64,000 bases of DNA from CALAED01 sp035765195. GTDB taxonomy: Bacteria; Actinomycetota; Actinomycetes; Streptosporangiales; Streptosporangiaceae. Positions 32,737-40,404 of the stretch are shown here, piece by piece; positions within the stretch are counted from its first letter, which is position 1, and each line of letters starts with the position of its first letter. The stretch is taken from positions 124,001 to 188,000 of the forward strand of contig DASTYC010000012.1 in assembly GCA_035765195.1 (NCBI GenBank), in the 5' to 3' direction. The notes below the pieces were generated by a model. It did not search any database and was not told where the DNA came from. It worked only from the letters and a program-made list of their open reading frames with translations. The position numbers and the translations under genes are program-made.

Positions 32737-35589
32737 GTGACACAACCACCCGCAGGCGACCCTCGGGCGCTGTCCGGGATGCAGGCACTGCTTCGCGTGT
32801 TCGAGCAGATGCGCGAGCGCCCGCGCCGGCGCAAGGACGAGCGGCTCCGCCCGCTGCTGCTGATCACCGGCCCGGCGGACGCGACGCGGCTGGTCACCCA
32901 GGTCCTCGCCCGGCGCTGCGGCGCGCGCGACGCCGACCGCGGCGGGCCCGCGCGCGGACACGTCGATCCGTACGCGCGGCTCGACGCCGACGTGCCCGAC
33001 GTCAAGGAGCCCGGGGCGCTGCTGCGTCGCATCAGCCAGGAGCTGTCGGAACACCACCCGCGCTGGGAGCCGGGGCTGCGGTTCCCGCGGCTCAGCATGG
33101 CGCTGTGGCTGCAGGAGTTGCGCGACGACCCCGAACACGCCGACCTGCGCAGGCAGCTCAACGCGCCCGGAGTCGACCGGCGCAAGGTGATGCGCCGCAT
33201 GATCCGCCAGCGCGGTCCCGTTGTGGTGCCCGGCGATCGGCCGAGCGACAGGGCGGCCCGGCGCAAGGACAAGGTCGCCACGCTGTTCACCTACCTGGAG
33301 CAGATCGCCCCGATCGGCGTCGTCGTCATCGCGCTGCTCAGCGCCACGGCCGCCAGCACGCTCGACCTCGCCGCGGCGCTCACCGCCGCCGGCTTCGGCC
33401 TGGCCTTCCTGGCCGGGCAGGCCATCGCGCGCACCCGCGACTGGGCCGGGCGGCGCAGGTACGAGTGGTTCACCGGCCAGCCCTACCTGGAGGGCAGGAA
33501 GTCCGACGACTTCCTCGGCTTCGCGATCAAAGCGGTCACCCAGCAGCACGGCCAGGAGGAGGTCGAGGGGCTGCTGGTCGCCGCACTCCTGGCCGACCTG
33601 CGCCAGTCCTACACGCGGCTGTGGTGGCGGCGCGCGACCTGGGCGCGGGTGCGCTACCCCGTGCTGCTGCTCGACGGGGTGACCGAGGGCACCGAAGGCT
33701 ACGAGATCATCCGTCACATCGAGGCGATCAGGCTCGACACCACCGCGATGGACCCGCTGGTCGTGGTCGCCGCGCTGGAGCCGGCGGCGCTGACCGAGGA
33801 CTTCGCCCGGCTGGTCCGGGTGCCGGCGACGGCCGTGGAGGCCGTCGACCCGCACGGCGTGGCGGCCGCGTGGGAGCAGCACCAGGCGGGCCAGGTCCGC
33901 TTCGCCGCGCTCGGCCCCCGCCGCGCCATCCGGGTGGAGATCGACGCCGACGACGCCGAGATGAGCGGGTCGGCCGACCGGTTCGTCGACCCGCCGCGCG
34001 CCCGGCCGAAGCTGACGCATCCCGCGCTCCCGTGGCTGGCGATGGGCGCCGCGCTGGCCGGCTCGCTGACCGTGATCGGCGCGGAGGTCGTACGGTACTG
34101 CGACCCGTACACGGTCTGGCGCGCGAGCAACGGGGAGTGCGTGGGCATCACCGACGGGTCCTATGTGTTCGATCCTCGGCTGGCCGCCGTCGAGCACCGC
34201 ATCCGCGACCTCAACGAGGCCGTGATCGATTCGGGTCAGCCGTACGTCAACATCGTCTACCTCGGCGGGATGACCGTCGATCCGGCGACCAGGAACTCCC
34301 AGCCCGACCTGCTGGCCGGCTTCCACGGCGAGCTCGCCGGGCTGGCGATCGCCGCGCAGGAGCTCAACTCCTCCAAGCTGCTGCCACGGGTGCGGATCCT
34401 GCTCGCCAACGCCGGGTCGAAGAACCGGTACGCGGGCGAGGTGGCGGAAAAGATCAAGCAGCGGGCCGACGGCGACCGCAGGCTGGTCGCCACGGTCGGC
34501 TTCGGGATCAGCAAGAGGCAGACCCAGGAAGCGATCGAGAAGCTCGGCGAGTCGGCGTTGCCGATGATCGGCACGACCAACACCTTCGACGGCACCGCGC
34601 GCCGCCGCGACGGCAGCTTCTCGCCGTACTACTTCCGGCTGGCCCCGTCCAACCGGAAGGAGGCCGAGCACGCCGCGTACTGGGCGCGGCACGGACAGCT
34701 TTCCGGGCTGCGGGCGCGGACGGTCGCGGTGTTCTACAGCGCCGGTCCCGACGAGCTCTACAGCCCCAACCTGGCGCAGGACTTCGCTTCCGCGTTCCTC
34801 CGGGACGGCCAGAACGATCAGAACGGTCAGAACGGTCAGAACGATCAAAACGGTTCGGCCCCCGCGACGCGAGCGCCCGGCGCGGGCGCGCGGGGCGGGA
34901 ACGCGGCCGAGGCGCGCATGTACCCCTACAGCGACAGCTCCGGCATCCCGCAGCAGGTCCTTGCGGCCTGCCAGAATCCTCCTGACCTGTTCTATTTCGC
35001 CGGCCGGTCCGACGACTTCCAGCCTTTCGTCCAGCAGCTGTCCACGACCGCGTGCGGCCGCCGCCGTACGGTGCTCGGCGGCGACGACGTGACCATCTAC
35101 GTCACCGACAACGCCCGGCAGATCGGCCGGACGGACACGCTGCGGCTCTACTACACGCCGCTGGCGGCCAGGGAGGCGTGGGAGCAGGCGGGACAGGCCC
35201 TGCCGCCCTTCTACCCCGACTACGACGCGGTGGCGCCCCGGCTCGAGGGCAAGGGAGAACACCCGTCGCGGACGCACGCCGCCATGTCCTACGACGCCGT
35301 GCTCGCGGTCGCCACCGTGGCACATCAGCTGTACGGGGCACAGCGGCAGTCGCTGCCGACGGCGGGCGCGGTGCTGGCCGCGCTCACCGAGCCCGACGCC
35401 GCGGCCCCGCCGCCGCAGGGCGCCAGCGGCCTGCTGCGGTTCGGCCCGCGGACGCAGGGGCACGCCGTCCTCGACAAGCCCATGCTGCTCACGGCCGTCG
35501 GCCCCGACGGCAGGCTGCGCGTCGTGGCCGTGTGCGGGAAGCTCACCCAGAACGCGCCGGCGCGGCGCGGGGCCTGCCCGCCGCAGTGA
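32737..35589 (+). CDS. Fusion: degenerate NTPase-like domain, membrane spans, periplasmic-binding (type 1) domain
   Basis: A 950-residue protein. Residues 38-380 resemble an AAA/STAND-like NTPase: LLLITGPADATRL occupies the Walker A place but lacks the GK[S/T] residues, and YPVLLLDGVTEG (308-319) looks like Walker B. Hydrophobic segments at about 191-230 interrupt it. A further span (LPWLAMGAALAGSLTVIG) at 431-448 leads to an extracytoplasmic domain (about 500-950) that resembles branched-chain amino-acid-binding proteins (VNIVYLGGMTVDP, FHGELAGLAIAAQELN, SYDAVLAVATVAHQLYG). A QN-rich repeat is inserted at about 690-704. GTG 32737 has AGGGAGG six bases upstream. It could sense an external ligand; no permease gene is adjacent. 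Confidence 0.8.
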   Translation: MTQPPAGDPRALSGMQALLRVFEQMRERPRRRKDERLRPLLLITGPADATRLVTQVLARRCGARDADRGGPARGHVDPYARLDADVPDVKEPGALLRRISQELSEHHPRWEPGLRFPRLSMALWLQELRDDPEHADLRRQLNAPGVDRRKVMRRMIRQRGPVVVPGDRPSDRAARRKDKVATLFTYLEQIAPIGVVVIALLSATAASTLDLAAALTAAGFGLAFLAGQAIARTRDWAGRRRYEWFTGQPYLEGRKSDDFLGFAIKAVTQQHGQEEVEGLLVAALLADLRQSYTRLWWRRATWARVRYPVLLLDGVTEGTEGYEIIRHIEAIRLDTTAMDPLVVVAALEPAALTEDFARLVRVPATAVEAVDPHGVAAAWEQHQAGQVRFAALGPRRAIRVEIDADDAEMSGSADRFVDPPRARPKLTHPALPWLAMGAALAGSLTVIGAEVVRYCDPYTVWRASNGECVGITDGSYVFDPRLAAVEHRIRDLNEAVIDSGQPYVNIVYLGGMTVDPATRNSQPDLLAGFHGELAGLAIAAQELNSSKLLPRVRILLANAGSKNRYAGEVAEKIKQRADGDRRLVATVGFGISKRQTQEAIEKLGESALPMIGTTNTFDGTARRRDGSFSPYYFRLAPSNRKEAEHAAYWARHGQLSGLRARTVAVFYSAGPDELYSPNLAQDFASAFLRDGQNDQNGQNGQNDQNGSAPATRAPGAGARGGNAAEARMYPYSDSSGIPQQVLAACQNPPDLFYFAGRSDDFQPFVQQLSTTACGRRRTVLGGDDVTIYVTDNARQIGRTDTLRLYYTPLAAREAWEQAGQALPPFYPDYDAVAPRLEGKGEHPSRTHAAMSYDAVLAVATVAHQLYGAQRQSLPTAGAVLAALTEPDAAAPPPQGASGLLRFGPRTQGHAVLDKPMLLTAVGPDGRLRVVAVCGKLTQNAPARRGACPPQ
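34810..34855 (+). repeat. CAGAACGRT nonamer repeat inside the fusion gene
   Basis: Five tandem nine-base units of CAGAACGAT/CAGAACGGT (the last with one change) encode QNDQNGQNGQNDQNG in a loop of the binding domain. The repeat keeps the frame, so length variation would not disrupt the gene. Confidence 0.75.
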
Positions 35590-35610
35590 CCGCGTACGGC
35601 CCCGGCCCGT

Positions 35611-35698
35611 GCGGATCAGTGCGGATCAGCGCCGATCAGCGCCAGTGCCGATCAGCGCCGATCAGCGCCGATCAGTGCCAGTGCCGGTCAGTGCCGGT
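35611..35698. repeat. Ten-base tandem repeat between convergent genes
   Basis: About eight units of GCSGATCAGY/GCCGGTCAGT, interrupted twice by the hexamer GCCAGT, fill the gap between the fusion gene and citrate synthase. They run into the last codons of the latter. The units are not self-complementary enough to form one long hairpin. There are no spacers, so it is not a CRISPR. Confidence 0.75.
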
Positions 35699-36794
35699 CG
35701 AGCACCTCGGCGGCGCCGGGCACGTCGGTGACCTCGCGGGTGCCCGGGCCGATGTACCTGGCGCTGGGCCGGACCAGCCGCCCGGTGCGCTTTTGCTCCA
35801 GGATGTGCGCCGCCCACCCGGCGGTGCGGGCACAGGTGAACATCGCGGGCATCATGTGCGTCGGCACCTGGGCGAAGTCGAGCACGACCGCCGCCCAGAA
35901 CTCCACGTTGGTCTCGATCGGGCGGTCGGGGCGGCGCTCGCGCAGCTCGGTCAGCGCCGCGTCCTCCAGCGCCTTGGCCGCGTCGAAGCGCGGCGCGTTC
36001 AGCTCCCTGGCGGTCCGGCGCAGCACACGGGCGCGCGGGTCCTCCGCGCGGTAGACACGGTGACCGAAGCCCATGAGCCGTTCGCCGTTGTCGAGGATGG
36101 TGGTAACGACCTTGCGGGCGTCGCCGAGCTGCTCGACCTTGTCGATCATCGGCAGCACCCGGGCGGGCGCGCCGCCGTGCAGCGGCCCCGACATCGCCCC
36201 GATCGCACCCGACATCGCGGCGGCCACGTCGGCGCCGGTCGAGGCGATGACGCGGGCGGTGAAGGTGGAGGCGTTCAGCCCGTGCTCGGCGGCCGACACC
36301 CAGTAGGCGTCGATGGCCTTGACGTGCCGCGGGTCGGGTTCGCCCTGCCAGCGGATCATGAAGCGCTCGGTGATCGTCCTGCCCTCGTTGATGCGGGTCT
36401 GCGGCACCATCGGCTGCGCGAGTCCGCGCGCCGACTGGGCCACGAAGGACAGGGCGGTGACCGAGGTGCGGGCGAGGTCGGCGCGGGCCTGCTCGTCGTC
36501 GATGTCGAGCAGCGGGCGCATGCCGTACGCGGGCGCGATGATCGGCAGCGCGCTCTGCACGTCGACACGGACGTCGCCCGAGTGCACCGGCAGCACGTGC
36601 GGCTCGGCCGGGGCCAGGCCCGGGGTGAAGCTGTCGTCCACCAACAGCCCCCAGGCGTCGCCGAAGGAAACGCGGCCGACGAGGTCTTCGATGTCGACGC
36701 CCCGATAACGGAGGGAGCCGCCCTCCTTGTCCGGTTCCGCGATCTCAGTCTCGAAGGCGACCACGCCCTCGAGGCCGGGTTTGAAGTCGGACAT
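35688..36794 (-). CDS. Citrate synthase 2 (citrate synthase family)
   Basis: A 368-residue citrate/methylcitrate synthase-fold enzyme condensing acetyl-CoA (or propionyl-CoA) with oxaloacetate. Catalytic residues are visible: His in AAEHGLNASTFTARV, His in MGFGHRVYRAEDPRAR and Asp in AAVVLDFAQVPTHMMP. The N-terminus (KPGLEGVVAFETEIAEPD) and shorter length mark the citrate synthase 2 subgroup common in actinomycetes. AAAGG precedes ATG 36794. It diverges from pdxH with 106 bases between. The 3' end includes part of a tandem repeat. Whether it prefers acetyl- or propionyl-CoA cannot be told. Confidence 0.92.
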   Translation of the reverse strand: MSDFKPGLEGVVAFETEIAEPDKEGGSLRYRGVDIEDLVGRVSFGDAWGLLVDDSFTPGLAPAEPHVLPVHSGDVRVDVQSALPIIAPAYGMRPLLDIDDEQARADLARTSVTALSFVAQSARGLAQPMVPQTRINEGRTITERFMIRWQGEPDPRHVKAIDAYWVSAAEHGLNASTFTARVIASTGADVAAAMSGAIGAMSGPLHGGAPARVLPMIDKVEQLGDARKVVTTILDNGERLMGFGHRVYRAEDPRARVLRRTARELNAPRFDAAKALEDAALTELRERRPDRPIETNVEFWAAVVLDFAQVPTHMMPAMFTCARTAGWAAHILEQKRTGRLVRPSARYIGPGTREVTDVPGAAEVLDRH

Positions 36795-36900
36795 AGCGTC
36801 TGCCTTTCGTCCCCGCTGATGGAAAAACGTTGACCTGTAATTGAACCGTGTCCCTGTTACCCATTAGTACCCAGGGTGGTGTCATCCTTGCGAAGCGCTG

Positions 36901-37587
36901 GTGAGAGGGTATGTGCCTGTGGAGACCCCCAAACCGGCCGCACTACGGCGGGCGTACGCGAACCAAGGTCTGGACGAGGCCGCGCTGGCTCCCGATCCCA
37001 TCGAGCAGTTCGGCGCCTGGTTCGCCGACGCGGTCGCCGCGGGCCTGCCCGAGCCCAACGCGATGGTCCTCGCGACCGCTTCGGCCGACGCGGTCCCCAA
37101 CGCCCGCACGGTGCTGCTCAAAGGCTACGGTCCCGAGGGCTTCCGGTTCTTCACCAACTACACCTCGCGCAAGGGCCGTGAGCTGCGCGAGAACCCGCGC
37201 GCCTGCCTCGTCTTCCCCTGGCACGCCCTGCAGCGCCAGGTCGTGGTGACCGGCACGGCCGCCCGGCTGTCCGACGCCGAGGCGGCCGACTACTTCCGGT
37301 CCAGGCCGTACGGCTCGCGGCTGGGGGCCTGGGCGAGCCGCCAGTCGTCGGTGCTTCCCTCCCGCGCCGAACTGGAGTCGCGCTACGCGGCGCTGGCGGC
37401 GCGCTGGCCCGAGGACGCGGACGTGCCGGTGCCCGATTTTTGGGGCGGCTACCTGGTGACCCACGAGACGGTGGAGTTCTGGCAGGGCCGCGCCAACCGC
37501 CTGCACGACCGGCTGCGCTACGTCCGCGCCGCCGGCTCTCCGGGGGAGGACGGGTCCGGCTGGGTCGTTGAGCGGCTTTCTCCTTGA
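36901..37587 (+). CDS. pdxH: Pyridoxamine 5'-phosphate oxidase
   Basis: A 228-residue FMN-dependent oxidase that makes pyridoxal phosphate. Conserved parts are PNARTVLLKGYGPEGFRFFT (FMN binding), SRKGRELRENPRACLVFPWH, RQVVVTGTAARL, SRLGAWASRQSSVLPSR and the C-terminal VEFWQGRANRLHDRLRY. Length and C-terminus match PdxH. GTG 36901 or GTG 36913 (with GAGAGG before it) may start the gene. The following MFS gene overlaps its end by 20 bases. PLP made here would serve SerC, which lies 4 kb away. Confidence 0.95.
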   Translation: MRGYVPVETPKPAALRRAYANQGLDEAALAPDPIEQFGAWFADAVAAGLPEPNAMVLATASADAVPNARTVLLKGYGPEGFRFFTNYTSRKGRELRENPRACLVFPWHALQRQVVVTGTAARLSDAEAADYFRSRPYGSRLGAWASRQSSVLPSRAELESRYAALAARWPEDADVPVPDFWGGYLVTHETVEFWQGRANRLHDRLRYVRAAGSPGEDGSGWVVERLSP

Positions 37588-38806
37588 CGTCCGGCCGCTG
37601 AGCAACGCGGCCTTCCGGCGGCTGTGGGCGGGGCAGGGGGTCTCGCTCATCGGCTTCCAGCTGACCGCGGTGGCCGTGCCCGTCCAGGTGTACGACCTGA
37701 CCCGCTCCTCGTTCTGGGTCGGCGCGCTCGGCGTGGTCGGCCTCGTGCCGCTGATCATCTTCGGGCTGTGGGGCGGGGCGGTCGCCGACCACATGGACCG
37801 GCGGCTGCTGCTCGTCGTCTCGTCCTGCGTGGGCTGGGTGTCGACGCTCGCGCTGTTCGTCCAGGCGCTGTTCGATCTCGACCAGCTGTGGTTGATCATG
37901 GTCTGCGTCGGCGTGCAGTCGACCGGCTTCGCGATCACCTCGCCGACCCGCGGCGCGATCATCCCGCGGCTGCTGCCGATGGAGCTGGTCCAGCCGGCCA
38001 ACACCTTGAACTTCACCCTCACGCAGGCCTCGACCCTGCTGGGCCCGCTGCTGGCCGGCGCGGTCCTGGTCCGCTGGTCGTTCGCGGTCGCCTACGCCAT
38101 CGACGCGGTGCTGTTCACCGCCGGGCTGTACGCGGCGCTGCGGCTGCCCGCGCTCCCACCGCTCGGCCAGGTCCAGGGGCGCCCGGGGCTGCGCTCGGTG
38201 GTTCAGGGTCTCGGCTATCTGGTCGGCCGGCCCGTGCTGATGATGTCGTTCGTTGTCGACATCATCGCCATGGGCATCGGCCTGCCCAGGGCGGTCTTCC
38301 CCGAGCTCGCCGAGACCCGGTTCGGCGGCGCCGCCGCGGTCGGCTGGCTGTACGCCGCGATCGGCATCGGCGGCCTGGCCGGCGGGCTGATCTCCGGCTG
38401 GATGGGCCGGGTGCGACGGCAGGGCATCGCGCTCGTCTGCGCCATCGTGTGCTGGGGTCTGGCGGTGGCGGCCGCCGGCCTGGTGGGCCGGCTGTGGCTC
38501 GCCGTGCTGCTGCTCGCCGTGGGCGGCGCGGCCGACCTGGTGTCCGGCGTATTCCGGCAGACGATCTTGCAGACGTACGCCCCCGACGAGATGCGGGGCC
38601 GGCTGCAGGGGGTGTTCATCGTGGTCGTCGCGGGCGGTCCGCGCCTGGGCGACCTGCGGGCCGGGGCCACGGCCGCGCTCGCCGGCGCGACCGTCTCGTG
38701 GGTGGGCGGCGGGATCGCGTGCGCGGTGCTCGTCGTGGTCGTCTCGCTGTTCGTGCCGTCCTTCCTGCGCTACGAGTACGACCCCCACCACCCCCGCCGA
38801 TCTTGA
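37568..38806 (+). CDS. MFS transporter (MFS_3/EntS type)
   Basis: A 412-residue major facilitator protein. SNAAFRRLWAGQGVSLIGFQ starts the first span, and FGLWGGAVADHMDRRLLLV is motif A. FAITSPTRGAIIPRLLPMEL and PDEMRGRLQGVFIVVVAGGP are typical of the EntS-like group. TTG 37568 lies inside the end of pdxH, so translation is coupled. The C-terminus, YDPHHPRRS, is encoded by the left arm of palindromic element B, and the stop codon is inside that arm. Probably an exporter of a small metabolite. Confidence 0.87.
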   Translation: MSGFLLDVRPLSNAAFRRLWAGQGVSLIGFQLTAVAVPVQVYDLTRSSFWVGALGVVGLVPLIIFGLWGGAVADHMDRRLLLVVSSCVGWVSTLALFVQALFDLDQLWLIMVCVGVQSTGFAITSPTRGAIIPRLLPMELVQPANTLNFTLTQASTLLGPLLAGAVLVRWSFAVAYAIDAVLFTAGLYAALRLPALPPLGQVQGRPGLRSVVQGLGYLVGRPVLMMSFVVDIIAMGIGLPRAVFPELAETRFGGAAAVGWLYAAIGIGGLAGGLISGWMGRVRRQGIALVCAIVCWGLAVAAAGLVGRLWLAVLLLAVGGAADLVSGVFRQTILQTYAPDEMRGRLQGVFIVVVAGGPRLGDLRAGATAALAGATVSWVGGGIACAVLVVVVSLFVPSFLRYEYDPHHPRRS

Positions 38807-38858
38807 TGTGAGAGTCGCATCGCGGCTCGCGATGCGACTCTCACATCAAGATCGGCGG
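38794..38858. terminator. Palindromic element B: perfect 31-bp inverted repeat
   Basis: The arms at 38794-38824 and 38828-38858 are perfectly complementary over 31 bases around the loop GCT. They share GCCGATCTTGATGTGAGAGT with element A. The element contains the stop codons of two convergent genes in mirror positions (38804-38806 for the MFS gene, 38846-38848 for udgX), so both proteins end Arg-Arg-Ser. A stem this stable is expected to stop transcription in both directions. Confidence 0.85.
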
Positions 38859-39508
38859 TTGTTGAGGGCGCGCGCGGCGACCTGGAGGTCGGCGAGGAAC
38901 CCCGCGTACACGGCCTCCCTGTCCTCGGCGCGGATCACGGCCGACGGGTGCAGGGTGGCCACGATGAAGCGGTCGTCGCGGGCCGGCAGGTCGCCGATCG
39001 CCGGGCGGGGCATGAGCACGCCGCGCTCCTTGGTGACCCGGAACGACGGCCCGAGCAGCGCCTTTCCCGCCACGGCGCCGAGCGCCACGATGACCGTGGG
39101 ATCCAGCAGCGCGAACTCGGCGACGAGCCACGGCCGGCAGGCGGCGATCTCGGCGGCGTCCGGCGTCTGGTGGATGCGCCGCTTGCCCGGGGCGTCCTGT
39201 TTGAACTTGAAGTGCTTGACAGCATTGGTGACGTAGGCGTCATCGCGGTCGATGCCGGCCTCGGTCAGAGCTCTGTCGAGCAGGCGGCCGGCCGGGCCGA
39301 CGAACGGGACGCCTTTTTTGTCCTCTTGGTCGCCGGGGACCTCGCCGACCAGCACCGTCCGCGCGGCCACGGCACCGGCGCCGAACACCGTCTGTGTGGC
39401 GGATTCGTACAAGGAGCAGCCCTGGCAGCCGGCCGCGGCGGCGCGCAGTCCGTCGAGATCCGCGGCCGCGGGCACGTACGCCTCGGCACCTGGTTCTTTC
39501 CGGCTCAA
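38846..39508 (-). CDS. udgX: UdgX-type uracil-DNA glycosylase/uracil-DNA-binding protein
   Basis: A 220-residue member of the UdgX group of the uracil-DNA glycosylase superfamily. Motif A is VGEVPGDQEDKKGVPFVGPA (residues 54-73). The diagnostic KRRIHQTP loop lies at 109-116 with His113; in mycobacterial UdgX the matching His forms a covalent bond with DNA at uracil. The C-terminal motif HPSAVIR is present. CQGC (28-31) and the Cys of AACRPW fit the Fe-S cluster site; I find no fourth Cys. TTG 39508 is preceded by AGGAGGGACC. It diverges from the DtxR gene and ends inside element B. Confidence 0.9.
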   Translation of the reverse strand: MSRKEPGAEAYVPAAADLDGLRAAAAGCQGCSLYESATQTVFGAGAVAARTVLVGEVPGDQEDKKGVPFVGPAGRLLDRALTEAGIDRDDAYVTNAVKHFKFKQDAPGKRRIHQTPDAAEIAACRPWLVAEFALLDPTVIVALGAVAGKALLGPSFRVTKERGVLMPRPAIGDLPARDDRFIVATLHPSAVIRAEDREAVYAGFLADLQVAARALNNRRS

Positions 39509-39589
39509 GGTCCCTCCTGACGAGATGTTCGCGACCGGTGATCCCTGTCTGCGTACCCAGTAGCATCGAGGGTGACCCTGGAGGAAACG

Positions 39590-40300
39590 TTGACCGCAAC
39601 CGGCCTGATCGACACTACGGAGATGTATCTCCGTACGATCTTCGAGCTCGAGGAGGAGGGCATCGTCCCCCTTCGGGCGCGCATCGCCGAGCGGCTTTCC
39701 CAGAGCGGTCCGACGGTGAGTCAGACGGTCGCCCGGATGGAACGTGACGGGTTGCTGCATGTCGAAGGCGACCGCCACCTGGAGCTGACCGAGTCAGGGC
39801 GCTCGCTCGCGACCCGTGTGATGCGCAAACACCGTCTCGCCGAATGCCTGCTCGTCAACGTCATCGGCATGCCGTGGGAAGAGGTCCACATCGAGGCCTG
39901 CCGGTGGGAGCACGTGATGTCCGAGGACGTCGAGCGCCGCCTCGTCACGCTGTTGGAGAACCCGACCCTGTGCCCGCACGGCAACCCGATCCCCGGTCTG
40001 GGCGAGCTCGGCGTGGAGTGGAGCCCGCCCGCCGACACCGCCCCGGCCGAGCCGCTCGTCACCATGACGGACGTCGCCACTCCCGGCGGCGTGCGGGTTG
40101 TTGTGAGCAGGATCAGCGAGCAAGTGCAAAGTGACACTTCGCTGATGCTTAAACTCAAGCAAATCGGGATACAACCGGGACACGAGGTGACGCTCGCTAC
40201 GGGCGACGACGGTGTGCGAGTGACGGGTGACGATTCTGGCGGAGGCAGCGCTGACTTGCCGCGCGATATCGCCGCACACGTCTTCGTGGTCAAGCGCTGA
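39590..40300 (+). CDS. DtxR/IdeR-family iron-dependent repressor (DmdR-like)
   Basis: A 236-residue metal-responsive repressor. The winged helix is LIDTTEMYLRTIFELEEEG, RIAERLSQSGPTVSQTVARM and ERDGLLHVEGDRHLELTE. Metal-site residues are seen in MRKHRLAECLL, WEEVHIEACRWEHVMSEDVE and ENPTLCPHGNPIPG. A C-terminal SH3-like domain (IGIQPGHEVTLATGDDGVRV) completes the actinobacterial form. TTG 39590 with GGAGG five bases upstream matches the usual start; GTG 39572 is possible. When loaded with Fe(II) it should repress iron-uptake genes; none are in the window. Confidence 0.93.
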   Translation: MTATGLIDTTEMYLRTIFELEEEGIVPLRARIAERLSQSGPTVSQTVARMERDGLLHVEGDRHLELTESGRSLATRVMRKHRLAECLLVNVIGMPWEEVHIEACRWEHVMSEDVERRLVTLLENPTLCPHGNPIPGLGELGVEWSPPADTAPAEPLVTMTDVATPGGVRVVVSRISEQVQSDTSLMLKLKQIGIQPGHEVTLATGDDGVRVTGDDSGGGSADLPRDIAAHVFVVKR

Positions 40301-40404
40301 CCCTCTGGCTCCGGTGATCTGTACCGAAGATCTCCTTACCGCCGCGCTGTTTTCACGTATCCCGCGAGCCGTTCGTCGTTCAATACGAAGGGACGGGAGG
40401 TGCG

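Noticed and set aside
35611..35698. CRISPR-like short repeats
   Set aside because: Units are ten bases with no unique spacers and no cas genes in the window.
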